The notes: generated by a model from the letters alone, not told the origin. DNA of 64,000 nt from Cytophagaceae bacterium ABcell3 (GCA_030913385.1 CP133159.1:4505001-4569000); one strand, 5' to 3'. Positions 25,119 through 35,295 are shown, numbered from the stretch's first letter. Numbers and translations are program-made.

Positions 25119-25394
25119 AAAATTTCAGCGAAGCATAACTTTGACCCATAACCTATGCAAGCTTTTAGACTTGCGTGTATAATACTCAGCAAACCTCGCT
25201 ATAATCAATTGCACTGCTATATATATACCCACCTTACAAATACATCACTACATTTGATGGTAGCAAAAGACGCAAAGTAAGGCTGGGAATACGTAACGCA
25301 AGCCACAACCTTGCATTAAGCTGGGTCTAGGATACTACGCAATCTTAGGCCAGGTTATATGGGAGAAGCTTAGCAGGACGCTAAAACCATAGGG
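25119..25394. repeat. Intergenic block: dispersed repeats R1 copy b and R2 copy b
   Basis: 25119-25168 repeats the R1 sequence (TTTCAGCGAAGCATAACTTT then GACCCATAACCTATGCAAGC) seen at 10600. 25260-25394 repeats R2 (AAAGACGCAAAGTAAGG, ACGCAAGCCACAACCTTGCA, AGGACGCTAA) seen at 19949. The rest of 25021-25420 shows no gene. Confidence 0.6.
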
Positions 25395-25420
25395 AGGGAA
25401 GGGAAAGTTAATTGCTATTT

Positions 25421-26344
25421 TCACCTCCGCCCCACTCTGCTTTTATGAATATATCCTCCTGTAAGCATTATTAACTTTTTATTTCCATCATTAAATACAT
25501 CCAAAGGAATATCACCTTTTAGAGCACACAAACAAACTTCTATAACTCGGTACCAGTCTTTATTATCAATGTCTTCAACCAATAAATATTTTTCATCCTT
25601 AACCTTAAAAACTACTTTAGAGTTAATATTGGGCTTTTCTCGAACATTCACCCAACCGTCCGTATCATTTACTTTCGTTCTAAAAATTGATGATATCTCC
25701 TGAACTTTTTGAATGGAAGTTTGCTGAAAATATCCTTCGGAGTTTAGGGAATATTTAATTTCAACAAAATACTCTTCCATATCCTGTAACTCTTCATTAA
25801 AGTCATAAAATGTATCATACTGAGTAAAAGTAAAATCTTTATCTATAACAGATCGGGATATACTTGTTGCAGAAATAAACTTTCCTTGTTTTCGGTTGTA
25901 AGAGTAAATATCAAAATACTTTAGATACCCAGCCTCCCAGTCAAATCCATCATAATACAAGATAAGCAAAACTATTTCAGGGTTAATATCAACCCTACCT
26001 AAAGCGAATAAATTGTTATATGGCTTATCAGGGAATCCTGATTTTTTATGAAACCTTCCTAGTTCACTTTTAGCATAAGAACCGTCAACTGTTATATAGT
26101 GAGGACCTTTTACAGCCCAACTATAATTTGTAACCTTTTTCCGATCAGCAACAGCTTTATCATCCCACATGAATTCATTTGCTTTATCAATATCCAGTTT
26201 ATCACCCAAAGGCAAATTATAGATCATTTCAGGAAGATCATCCCATTTATACTGAGGGAAAATTTCAATAAACTGATTTATCGACTCTTGAGAATAAAGA
26301 TTACTCCATAAAAACATTAACAAGCACAAACAATAAGTTTTCAT
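25421..26344 (-). CDS. Exported SH3b-domain protein
   Basis: 307 residues from the ATG at 26344 (a TTG at 26350 is less likely). Signal peptide MKTYCLCLLMFLWSNLYSQ. Residues ~205-265 form a bacterial SH3 domain: NDTDGWVNVREKPNINSKVV followed by FKVKDEKYLLVEDIDNKDWY, a fold that often binds peptidoglycan peptides. The N-terminal ~190 residues are unrecognised. Within the accessory block a peptidoglycan-binding partner would suit a neighbouring M15 peptidase, but this is inference. Confidence 0.75.
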   Translation of the reverse strand: MKTYCLCLLMFLWSNLYSQESINQFIEIFPQYKWDDLPEMIYNLPLGDKLDIDKANEFMWDDKAVADRKKVTNYSWAVKGPHYITVDGSYAKSELGRFHKKSGFPDKPYNNLFALGRVDINPEIVLLILYYDGFDWEAGYLKYFDIYSYNRKQGKFISATSISRSVIDKDFTFTQYDTFYDFNEELQDMEEYFVEIKYSLNSEGYFQQTSIQKVQEISSIFRTKVNDTDGWVNVREKPNINSKVVFKVKDEKYLLVEDIDNKDWYRVIEVCLCALKGDIPLDVFNDGNKKLIMLTGGYIHKSRVGRR

Positions 26345-26412
26345 AAACAACTATATTAACGTGAAAAAATCCTATAATACTTTATTTTTGTACCTTATCC
26401 AGTCCTGTATTA

Positions 26413-26463
26413 CAATAACGCCCGCTGCAAATGGTAGGTCTAAGCGAGACGCAGGATCATAGG
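26413..26463. repeat. Dispersed repeat R2, partial copy c
   Basis: Holds CGCCCGCTGCAAATGGTAGG followed by TCTAAGCGAGACGC, matching the 3' part of R2a at 19949-20098. It lies between two genes of the accessory block. Confidence 0.55.
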
Positions 26464-26494
26464 GAAAATATTTACAAGTCAGCAAATTCAAATG

Positions 26495-27910
26495 TCAGTC
26501 TTTCTTTATCAAACTGGGTATTGTTTCAGGAATATAAATAGAGTTTATATAAATAGTTCCATCTGGGTACCTTCCTAAATACACTCCCCTAAAAAATTGA
26601 TCTACTTTAGGATCGCCTGTAGTCTCACCAGAAAACAGCATTCTTAATCCTTCATAATTCAACTTACTCAATGCAGAAACTAATGCTTTTATTTCATCGG
26701 AAGGATTCAAATTAACTCTCCAGGAATCTTCCCCTGCAGTTAAAAGAATAGAATTATGGCCCTTATATTTATATACCTTATAGCCACCTTCTTGCATAGA
26801 AAAATTTTCTCTTTCGTGAAAAAACATCAGTACATATAAATCACTTTTATCGTAAAACATAATTTTATAGTCAAAATCCATAGACGCTTCACGATCAAAG
26901 CTCCCCATAGCCTTCAACTCATTATTGGTATAACCATTGGACCCAAGGGAGTATTTCTTCATTTCTTGTAAATCATTAGAGAATATCCAGCTAGCAGCTG
27001 CAGCTTCTGGAGTTCCATCAAATTTTCGTTCCCTATAAGAACCGGCATATAATGTCCGTTTATCTGCTGTTTCGTAATTAAAAAACATTCCATCATTCTT
27101 AGACCAGTCAGTCGTTATTCCTATTTTATGGGGTATTTCATCAGAACTGACATTAAACTTCAGATTTGTTTGAAAATATTTGTCTTTGGGAATTGTTACA
27201 TTAGGAAGAGGACGCTCCTTACTATACTCATAAAGCATTCCGAAATTTTTAGTACCTGTAACATTAAACACCCCACCATAGAAGTAATAATCAAAAAACT
27301 CCGGCGATACTGTATTGAAATAAGAGACATTACCAAACAATAAATTTTTAAACCTTTTAGGCTCTAAATAAAAAAAATAAGAAAAGGCAGAAAGGTGCTT
27401 ATCATAAGAGATTTTCCATACATTTTTATTTTTCCCTAGCACTAACGTATACATCCTGTTTCCCATTTCTGGTGTATGGACATAGGATAGAAGAATACAA
27501 TATTCTTTATCATGCATTTTGAAATAAAACTCTGAAACAACTTTACAAACGTAATTTTCCCTAAACTCTTCTGAAGATTTATAATTAGAAAAATCTTCAG
27601 TTATACGGCCCTTCCCCTTTATTTCGCTTATTTCATCAATCCACTCATTGCTATTAGCAGCAAGCAAAGACTGCAAAACCAGATATGGAGACTCCAAATG
27701 TTTTTTATTAAAACTTTCATCATTAATAAGAGGCAAGTCAATGTCATCCTCACCATGGACTACATATTTAAACTCCTGAAAATACTCCACATATTTAAAA
27801 GGCCTTACCAAAGATTCAATATGGCCATTAACTAAAGTAGAATCTTCAAAGCTTTGCCCAAAAGATTGCACATTAGCAATAACAAATATAAAAACAAGAA
27901 GTCTGTTCAT
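26495..27910 (-). CDS. Secreted protein, intact paralogue of the IS-split gene
   Basis: 471 residues with a signal peptide (NRLLVFIFVIANVQSFGQ). Aligns over most of its length with the gene broken at 18348/12070, including LVLQSLLAANSNEWIDEISE, WKISYDKHLSAFSYFFYLEP and DLYVLMFFHEREN. No known domain is recognised; it is strand-rich with many aromatic residues. It lies 11 bp after a 55-residue frame and begins the series of larger accessory genes. Two diverged copies in one locus is the pattern of duplicated partner or immunity genes. Confidence 0.75.
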   Translation of the reverse strand: MNRLLVFIFVIANVQSFGQSFEDSTLVNGHIESLVRPFKYVEYFQEFKYVVHGEDDIDLPLINDESFNKKHLESPYLVLQSLLAANSNEWIDEISEIKGKGRITEDFSNYKSSEEFRENYVCKVVSEFYFKMHDKEYCILLSYVHTPEMGNRMYTLVLGKNKNVWKISYDKHLSAFSYFFYLEPKRFKNLLFGNVSYFNTVSPEFFDYYFYGGVFNVTGTKNFGMLYEYSKERPLPNVTIPKDKYFQTNLKFNVSSDEIPHKIGITTDWSKNDGMFFNYETADKRTLYAGSYRERKFDGTPEAAAASWIFSNDLQEMKKYSLGSNGYTNNELKAMGSFDREASMDFDYKIMFYDKSDLYVLMFFHERENFSMQEGGYKVYKYKGHNSILLTAGEDSWRVNLNPSDEIKALVSALSKLNYEGLRMLFSGETTGDPKVDQFFRGVYLGRYPDGTIYINSIYIPETIPSLIKKD

Positions 27911-27921
27911 AGTTTATAAAA

Positions 27922-28089
27922 TTATTGATTTCGTATTAAACAAAATGGTTCAAAAGTTTTCCCTGGTATAGGTGCAGATACTGTCCCTTCGACTCCCAAA
28001 ATGACACCAGTAAGGTTGTCGGTAGTGTTTTCAAGGTCTTTATCCTCGCTATTGCAGGGTTCTATAACTGTTTTATGGGTGTGTGACAT
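27922..28089 (-). CDS. Small protein at the head of the accessory operon
   Basis: 55 residues beginning MSHTHKTVIEPCNSEDKDLE and ending TFEPFCLIRNQ; no signal peptide or membrane segment. It lies 32 bp downstream of a good promoter match and 11 bp before the next gene, arguing for translation. It could also be the remnant of a longer gene removed by rearrangement. The rest of the 27.9-28.4 kb divergent region has no other frame I can support. Confidence 0.45.
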   Translation of the reverse strand: MSHTHKTVIEPCNSEDKDLENTTDNLTGVILGVEGTVSAPIPGKTFEPFCLIRNQ

Positions 28090-28120
28090 TGTGGAACAAG
28101 ATCAAGAACACAAACAGAAA

Positions 28121-28151
28121 CCAAGATAAACATTTAAAAAGTAAAGACCAA
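28121..28151 (-). promoter_or_regulatory. Candidate promoter of the accessory operon
   Basis: On the minus strand TTGG (28151-28148) is followed after 19 bp by TATCTTGG (28128-28121). This matches the Bacteroidota TTTG-N19-TAnnTTTG pattern with one mismatch in each box. Confidence 0.45.
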
Positions 28152-28350
28152 CAATAAAACAGACTCAATAAACACCAATAGATGATTAAGGGGAATATGG
28201 CGGTAAGATTATAAATCAATTAAAGTAGAGACCTGAGAACTGGCGAGTATTATTCATAACCTTAATTTAGTTTGTGCAATAATTTGGCTTCAGCTACTTT
28301 ATATCATGGCAGAATAATAAAAAAACTTACAAAACAACTTACTTTTTTGC

Positions 28351-28358
28351 TATTTTTG
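28351..28358 (+). promoter_or_regulatory. Candidate -7 box of the first giant surface-protein gene
   Basis: TATTTTTG is a perfect TAnnTTTG match 37 bp before the ATG. No convincing -33 box is present at the usual distance. Confidence 0.35.
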
Positions 28359-28394
28359 GTATGTATGTCTAGGTATGATTGATATAGAAGAAAC

Positions 28395-31300
28395 ATGGAG
28401 AAACATTACTTTATCTTATTTGCCCTATTATGCATTAACATGGTTGCTTTTGGCCAGTGTGGCACAGAAACCTATACGGGCAGCTATTGTGCGGATCAAA
28501 ATGCTGAATATGAAATACAATCAACAGATCCGGATGCGCAATTCAGGTGGTTTGTAAGAGACAGTGATGGTAATCTAAACGATAATGGGGTTTCAAATGC
28601 ATTTGTTTCACCCGTACCATATCCTTCTGGCTCTGGCACAGTAGAGTATTACTACCAAAGAGAGTCTCCTGCTAGCGGAGGACCGTCAGCAACCCCTGTA
28701 CCTGATTTTGACAATGCTGGAGTCCTTGAAAACAACAATCTAGATTATGAAATCACTTATACCGCCACAAGTGATTTCAAGCTTAATAGCTTAACAGTTC
28801 CTATTTACGTAAATGGACTTCAGGCAAACAACTTATATCGAATCAAAATAGAGATTAATGGAAATTTTTCTACATGGTTTTATTTTAGAGGCAACGAGGT
28901 TACCAATACAAACCACAATAATGTTTACCTAATCACCATGCAGGTGATGGAGGCTGAAAATATAGCAGGAATCAGAGGGGAAGCCGGCACAAATACCATA
29001 CGCGTATTTTCTGCCGAAGATGGAATGGAAGAAGCAAATTCAAACGCTGTGGGTTTTCCATGGGTCCAAGAGAACTTTCTTGATGAGACCTATGACATAG
29101 ACCAGTTAACTCTTGAATTTGGCGAAAGCACGCAAGCAGTTCACAACAATACAAGAATCCCTGCGCTATTCGATTTAGATATCACTACCATATGTGATCG
29201 GGTTACAGCCATTGCCGAAGAAACCACCGAAGGATGCTGTACTCCTGTAGCCGATGCACCAGTATTAAATACAAGCACAGGTAGCAATATCGTAAGATCG
29301 CCTATTGACCCTGATTTTTATATATCCGCATCAGGAACAGCAGACTCTTATTATTACATATGGTACCTAAATGAACAGCCAATAGGAGGGAGTCAATATG
29401 AAGGTGTAGGGGTTAAAGAAATTCCTATAACTGAGCCAGGAAGATATAGAGTAAGAGTTGTTGAGGATGAATCACATGCACATAGGATAGCTTGTTATCA
29501 GGAACGCTCAATATGGATTCAGGAAAGAATCTTATTTGCAGAAGCAGATAAACAAGAAATTTGTCTGGGAGAAAGCGCCCGATTAAATGCAAGAGGCGCA
29601 ACTGACTCCATAAAATGGTCTCCAAGCACCTACCTACCTGACACTACTCTCTCAAATCCTGTTTTCATACCCGATACTCCAGGCGTATACCAATTCGAAG
29701 TTGAAGCAATTGTCCCATTGGGCAATCAGGTCATCAATGGCGATTTTGAACAAGGTAATGTGGGAGTAAATCCAAGTAGTTATTACCCAAACTATATAGA
29801 TCCGGCAGATGCAACTGAACCTGAAAATTGGGCAGACCCACCACGCCCTTTTTTAGATGTAGCAGAACCAGGAAGGTGGACAATAAACGAGTTTGTATTC
29901 TGGCCAGGGTTTAACTCATGGCAACCCTGCGCAGACCACACCACTGGGACAGGCAAGTTCATGTATGTAGATGGTGCTGCTGGTGGAAATGGGTATGACA
30001 GCTATTTTTGGAGTCAAGAAGTTTCGGTTGAACCTCATACTGAGTATGATTTTTCTGTATGGGCAATGAACTTTAATATGGCGGATGAGCCGACACCACT
30101 AGTCCAACTTTATATTAATGATGAGCCACTTTTGGCAGACCCTTATGAAGTAGATGGTGAGGTTTGCGAATGGAACAGGATTAACCAAGTATGGAACTCC
30201 GGCAATACTAGCGGTACAGTAAGGCTTAAAATAGCTACTGTCAGAAACACCCGAAGTGGCAATGATTTTGCCATTGACGACGTTAGTTTCGGAGCACCTG
30301 GCCCTCAAAAAGATACCATTTCTATTGTAGTTAAAGATTGCTTTGAAATAGAAGCCGAACAAGTAGGAACGTGTGATGGTGACTCTGTGATGGTTCAGGC
30401 TTATACTAACGGTGTATTTGCTGGCTGGAGAAATATAGCTACTGATGGTACCGAAGGAATAGGAAACCCTGAAAGTGCTACCACTATGGTTAATGCAGCC
30501 CTAGGCTACACACTTTTTGAAGCTACCGCTAAGTTTCCATTAGGAAACTTAATTGAAAATGGCGACTTTGAAGACCATGGGGGATTTGACTCCGATTTTG
30601 GATCAATGCAGTATGATCAAAACCAAGGCAATTATGCTGTTACTGACAACCCAAACTCCGTCAATAACAATTGGCTAAATATAGGAGATCGTACGAGTGA
30701 CTCAGGAAATATGTTTATCGCGCATGCTCGTTATGATAATAGAGTCATCTACAATACCGAAGTAGAAGTAGAAAATGGGGTGGAATACGGGTTTAGTGCA
30801 TGGTTTGCTAATATCCACCAGGAATTTTCCAGAGAAGAGCCTGATGAAAATTTTATGACTACTAACGTTGGGGTTTTTATTGATGGAGAATTAGTCGCTC
30901 CAGTTGTACTTCAAAGAGACAATGACTGGCATAACTTTTCTGCACTTTGGACTGCCACCACTACCGGAACAGTTGACATAGAGGTTAGGAACCTGCAAGC
31001 CCAACATAACCCAGAAAGGAATGGTAATATTTTCGCCATGGACGACCTTTCTTTTGGTCCAATTTCAGAAATTATCAAGAAGGATACTGTAGAAATTGAA
31101 TCTTGCTGCCCTCCTTTTGAAATTGTCACACACCCTGAGCCAACCAGTGCATGTGTAAGCAACAATGCTATTTTCACTGTTGAAGCAGCGTTAACTACTT
31201 CAAACCCTGCTCCTGAACAAACATATATTTACCAATGGGAAGTAAGTACTGACAATGGGGATACATGGGCAACCTTGGAAAACGGAGCTTCTTATTCAGG

Positions 31301-34300
31301 TGTTGATCAAGACACGTTAACTATTATTGATGCGATAGCGTCTATGGACGGTTACCTCTTCCGTACAATAGTACAAACAGATACCACCTGTCCTGAGATA
31401 ATTTCGGATGAAGCTGTACTTACTATTATAGACGAGGTATTGCCAGGAGAAATTGAAGTTGACGGGGATTCTGAAATCTGTGCCAACACGATACCTCCTG
31501 CTATTATAAATTACACAGACCCAACCGGCGGTGACCCTGGTGAGGAATTTTCTTTCTTATGGGAATACTCCATAGACGAAGGTGAAAATTGGACCATTAT
31601 TGACAATGAAGAAGCTGATGAATTTACGCCTACTGACCCCATTGATTCAGAAACATGGTTCAGAAGGATAGCCATCAATGGCCCTTGCGACTCAATCCCG
31701 TCAGATCCAGTCGTCATTACCATAAAACCTGAAGTTACCGGAGGTAGAATTTCAAGTTCACAAAGAACCTGCTACAATGAGGAACCTGAACTCCCATTGG
31801 TAAGCGAACAAGATGCCGATGGCGGGGACGGAACCTATGAGTACACCTGGCAGTCTGCCTCTCTGGACGATCCTGAGAACTGGACACCGGAAAGTGCTGC
31901 CGATGGCAGTGAACTTGTACTTGGTGCCCTTACCGAAAGCAGGATGTACAGACGTATGGTAGTGTCGGGTGACAACGAAGAGTGTAATACTGCTTATTCC
32001 GACACCGTCACTGTTACTGTTTATGAGATGACAGAACCAGGCACCATCGGTGACCCGGAGATCATTTGCTATAACGGAACGCCTTCGGAACTGATCAATG
32101 TTGACCTGCCTACGGAAGGCGATACCGAAGAGGTTGTACCTTATACATACCGCTGGTTATATGCAGAAGAAAGCGCACCAGGCTCTTGGGCCGCTGCCGG
32201 AGGAACGGGAGAGAATTTCCAGCCGGGGCAACTTACCGAAACCACTTGGTTTGTAAGGGAAGTTACTTCTGGCAACTGCCCTCCTGTAGAGTCTGACCCT
32301 ATAGAGATTGCTGTTACAGACCCACTGGAGCCGGGCGCTATCGGGGACGACACAACCATATGCGCAGGTTCTTCGCCTGGCACTATTGCGGAAATTGACC
32401 CTGCCGAAGGCGGTGGCGGAGGCTATACCTACGTTTGGGAAAAATCTGAGGACAACGGCCCATGGGAAGTGATAGATGACGAAACAGCTTTTGAATACAC
32501 CCCTGACAATGTCCTTGTCGATACAAGGTACAGAAGGATTGTGTCCACCGATGTTTGCGATGCAGAAGAGTCAAATATCGTCACAGTCTCTGTACTGCCA
32601 GGGCTTGACCCAGGAGAGATTGCCGATGACCAGGCCATCTGTTACGATACCCAGCCAGACGAGATCATTAGCGTGTCATCGGCACAGGGCGGTACAGGAG
32701 ATTTTGACTACTCTTGGCTCTATGCGACCGAAGACGATATCGCAAATGACGACTGGAACCCAATAACTGGCGAAGATGGCCTTACCTATACCCCGGACAA
32801 CCTTACCGAGTCTACCTACTTTGCCAGAATGGTAGTGTCCGGTACGGGCGACTGTAACACTTCTGTTACCATGCCTGTATTCATCGAGGTTTATGAAGAC
32901 TTGACCCCAGGTGCAATCGAAGAGGATCAAGAGATTTGTGAAGGCGATACACCAGAAGAAATAACAGAGTTGACCCCTGCAGAAGGTGGCGACGGTGACT
33001 ATACCTACACTTGGGAAATGACCGAAGACAATGGCACTACCTGGACGACAATAAGTGGCGCAACGACTGCAACCTATGCACCTGGTGCGCTTACCCAGAC
33101 CACTATCTACAGAAGGAACGTGACTTCGGGCGACTGTGGCACGGTGACTTCAAACATGGTAGAAATCGATGTGACCCCAAATGAAGCGGTAGACGTTTCG
33201 ATCAACAACCCGGGAAATGCTTGTATCGGGGAAAACATAACTTTCAATGCAACCCCTCAAAATGAAGGAAATTCCCCTGTATATGCCTGGTATGTCAATG
33301 ATACCGAAGTACCGGGGGAAACAGGATCCAGTTTCACTACCGATGACCTCAATGACGGGGACAGGGTAAAAGTAATCCTTACTTCTTCTATAGAATGTAC
33401 AACAAACAACCCGGCAGAGTCAAACGAAGAAGTGGCGGACATCACCACTTCAGTGATCCCTGCCGTAACGATCAACAACCCGGATGATATCTGTGAAGGT
33501 GAAGAAGTGAACTTTACGGCCAGCCCTTCTGGGGGCGGGAACACTCCTACCTACGAGTGGTTTGTAAACGGTGTCTCGCAAGGACCGGAAGATTTAGTTG
33601 CCACATGGTCGAGCGACCAGTTGCAAGATGGCGACGAAGTACACGTGGTCATGACCTCTAGCTCACAATGTATCGATGCGAGCGTTAGCGATGAAGCAAC
33701 CTCCAACACCCATGAGATGGAAGTGATCGAGAATGCGGTTGTAAGTGTGTCCATAAGCGCCAACCCTGCTTCAAGGGAGTGCGAAGGCACACCGGTCACC
33801 TTTACGGCCACTCCGACCAACGAAGGCACCTCCCCTACTTACCAATGGTATGTCAACGGGCAGCCAACAGGGATGAACAATCCGGTATTTGAAGCGGACG
33901 ACCTAGAAGACGGAGACGACGTATGGGTAGAGATAGAGTCGTCACTTAGATGTGTTGTGCAAAGGGATGCTGCCTCAAACATCCATGAGATGGAGGTCGA
34001 GCCGATAGTGGCCGTTTCTGTTTCCCTACAAGGGCCTTCAGGTACCATTTGCGAAGGCACACCGGCCACCTTTACCGCTACCCCGACCAATGGTGGCTCC
34101 AACCCTACATACCAGTGGCGTGTAGAAGGACAGTTGCAAGCCGAAACGAGCGACGAGTTCGAGAGCGACGAACTTGATGACGAGAATATAGTTGAGGTAA
34201 GGCTTACCTCAAGCGAAATGTGCCCGGACGGCACGGCCAGCGACAACTTCACGGCTAACATATTTACTAAGCCGGAAATAAATATCACCCCTAACCCTGT

Positions 34301-35249
34301 GGTGCTTTGCGAAGGACGCACTGAAGAACTAGACCTTGATGTAACCGAACAAGGAAGTCTTTATACATGGCATATCGATAATGATCCCCAAGGCCCACCA
34401 TCTACAGATAGCCGTTTCACGACGGCTGGGACTGGAACATATACTGTCCATATTGATTTCCCGTACGACGACTGCGAAACTTGGTCAAATCCGGCTGATG
34501 TTACCGTACTGCCTGAGCCTGACCCTGTGATCAACGAGGACAGTACGACTATTTGCGAAGACGAATATGCCACTTTCACTGTGGACGCCTCTGACAACAA
34601 CAACTCGATACAGTGGTACCTGAACGGTATGCCTATAGACGGTGAGACCGGCCATACCATACACATCAACGAGCCGGGCTTGCTAACGGTAGTAGAAGAC
34701 AACGGGACATGCGACACCAGGTCTACAGAAGTGCCGCTGGTAGTGATACCAAATCCTGTTCCGTATGCCGGGGAAGACGTGACGGTAATAGAAGGAGATC
34801 CGGTACAATTGGCGGCGACTGGCGGGGAAACATTTAGCTGGTACCCTGAAGACGGGCTGGACGACCCGAACATCCCTAACCCGGTTTTCATTTCGGAGGA
34901 CAACATTACCTATACGGTAACCGTGGCAAACGAGCACTGTGAAGGACAGGACGAAGTGAACATTACGGTCCAAAAGCCGATCGTAGTACGCAACTCGTTT
35001 ACGCCAAACGGTGACAACATCAACGACACTTGGTACATCGAAAACCTAGAAAGGTTCCCGGATGCAAGGATCGAGATATACAACAGGTGGGGAAGCCTTG
35101 TATGGTTGTCAGATGGCCCTGCCGAGTGGGACGGAACAAACTTCAGGAACAACGAAGACTTGCCGGTAGCCACTTATTACTATGTCATCATCCTTAATTC
35201 TGAAATATTTGACAAGCCATATACTGGCCATGTAACTATTGTGAGATAA
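28395..35249 (+). CDS. Giant Ig-repeat surface protein with type B T9SS (gliding-type) C-terminal domain
   Basis: 2284 residues. Signal peptide MEKHYFILFALLCINMVAFG. Residues ~440-650 and ~715-890 are two CBM4/9-like jelly-roll domains (each starts with NGDFE and ends with DDxSFG). From ~1018 six ~95-residue modules with the pattern G.I...EIC....P. follow, then from ~1595 five Ig-like modules (CIGENITFNATPQNEGNSP type). The last ~90 residues (NSFTPNGDNINDTWYIENL, FPDARIEIYNRWG, ATYYYVIIL) are the gliding-motility-associated C-terminal domain (CHU_C), a type B sorting signal for the type IX secretion system. Acidic throughout. It shares a long near-identical part with the next gene and probably forms part of a surface adhesin set. 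Confidence 0.9.
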   Translation: MEKHYFILFALLCINMVAFGQCGTETYTGSYCADQNAEYEIQSTDPDAQFRWFVRDSDGNLNDNGVSNAFVSPVPYPSGSGTVEYYYQRESPASGGPSATPVPDFDNAGVLENNNLDYEITYTATSDFKLNSLTVPIYVNGLQANNLYRIKIEINGNFSTWFYFRGNEVTNTNHNNVYLITMQVMEAENIAGIRGEAGTNTIRVFSAEDGMEEANSNAVGFPWVQENFLDETYDIDQLTLEFGESTQAVHNNTRIPALFDLDITTICDRVTAIAEETTEGCCTPVADAPVLNTSTGSNIVRSPIDPDFYISASGTADSYYYIWYLNEQPIGGSQYEGVGVKEIPITEPGRYRVRVVEDESHAHRIACYQERSIWIQERILFAEADKQEICLGESARLNARGATDSIKWSPSTYLPDTTLSNPVFIPDTPGVYQFEVEAIVPLGNQVINGDFEQGNVGVNPSSYYPNYIDPADATEPENWADPPRPFLDVAEPGRWTINEFVFWPGFNSWQPCADHTTGTGKFMYVDGAAGGNGYDSYFWSQEVSVEPHTEYDFSVWAMNFNMADEPTPLVQLYINDEPLLADPYEVDGEVCEWNRINQVWNSGNTSGTVRLKIATVRNTRSGNDFAIDDVSFGAPGPQKDTISIVVKDCFEIEAEQVGTCDGDSVMVQAYTNGVFAGWRNIATDGTEGIGNPESATTMVNAALGYTLFEATAKFPLGNLIENGDFEDHGGFDSDFGSMQYDQNQGNYAVTDNPNSVNNNWLNIGDRTSDSGNMFIAHARYDNRVIYNTEVEVENGVEYGFSAWFANIHQEFSREEPDENFMTTNVGVFIDGELVAPVVLQRDNDWHNFSALWTATTTGTVDIEVRNLQAQHNPERNGNIFAMDDLSFGPISEIIKKDTVEIESCCPPFEIVTHPEPTSACVSNNAIFTVEAALTTSNPAPEQTYIYQWEVSTDNGDTWATLENGASYSGVDQDTLTIIDAIASMDGYLFRTIVQTDTTCPEIISDEAVLTIIDEVLPGEIEVDGDSEICANTIPPAIINYTDPTGGDPGEEFSFLWEYSIDEGENWTIIDNEEADEFTPTDPIDSETWFRRIAINGPCDSIPSDPVVITIKPEVTGGRISSSQRTCYNEEPELPLVSEQDADGGDGTYEYTWQSASLDDPENWTPESAADGSELVLGALTESRMYRRMVVSGDNEECNTAYSDTVTVTVYEMTEPGTIGDPEIICYNGTPSELINVDLPTEGDTEEVVPYTYRWLYAEESAPGSWAAAGGTGENFQPGQLTETTWFVREVTSGNCPPVESDPIEIAVTDPLEPGAIGDDTTICAGSSPGTIAEIDPAEGGGGGYTYVWEKSEDNGPWEVIDDETAFEYTPDNVLVDTRYRRIVSTDVCDAEESNIVTVSVLPGLDPGEIADDQAICYDTQPDEIISVSSAQGGTGDFDYSWLYATEDDIANDDWNPITGEDGLTYTPDNLTESTYFARMVVSGTGDCNTSVTMPVFIEVYEDLTPGAIEEDQEICEGDTPEEITELTPAEGGDGDYTYTWEMTEDNGTTWTTISGATTATYAPGALTQTTIYRRNVTSGDCGTVTSNMVEIDVTPNEAVDVSINNPGNACIGENITFNATPQNEGNSPVYAWYVNDTEVPGETGSSFTTDDLNDGDRVKVILTSSIECTTNNPAESNEEVADITTSVIPAVTINNPDDICEGEEVNFTASPSGGGNTPTYEWFVNGVSQGPEDLVATWSSDQLQDGDEVHVVMTSSSQCIDASVSDEATSNTHEMEVIENAVVSVSISANPASRECEGTPVTFTATPTNEGTSPTYQWYVNGQPTGMNNPVFEADDLEDGDDVWVEIESSLRCVVQRDAASNIHEMEVEPIVAVSVSLQGPSGTICEGTPATFTATPTNGGSNPTYQWRVEGQLQAETSDEFESDELDDENIVEVRLTSSEMCPDGTASDNFTANIFTKPEINITPNPVVLCEGRTEELDLDVTEQGSLYTWHIDNDPQGPPSTDSRFTTAGTGTYTVHIDFPYDDCETWSNPADVTVLPEPDPVINEDSTTICEDEYATFTVDASDNNNSIQWYLNGMPIDGETGHTIHINEPGLLTVVEDNGTCDTRSTEVPLVVIPNPVPYAGEDVTVIEGDPVQLAATGGETFSWYPEDGLDDPNIPNPVFISEDNITYTVTVANEHCEGQDEVNITVQKPIVVRNSFTPNGDNINDTWYIENLERFPDARIEIYNRWGSLVWLSDGPAEWDGTNFRNNEDLPVATYYYVIILNSEIFDKPYTGHVTIVR
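31793..32818 (+). repeat. ~1.03-kb block apparently identical to 39007-40032
   Basis: From CCCATTGGTAAGCGAACAAG onward I find no base difference from the copy 7214 bp downstream until a C/T change at 32819. The block covers about three and a half Ig-like modules. Beyond it the two genes stay highly similar to their stops, with scattered substitutions and one swapped module. Silent sites are also unchanged, so the copies were homogenised recently. Confidence 0.85.
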
Positions 35250-35295
35250 TTATAAATTTTCATTTCGATCCTAAATACCCATTAATATAACCAAA

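Noticed and set aside
34361-34906. Minus-strand frames of 160-190 codons within the giant surface-protein genes (also at 41053-42178)
   Set aside because: They arise from the low-complexity, Thr/Glu/Asp-rich coding sequence on the plus strand and recur at the same offset in both copies only because the DNA is duplicated.
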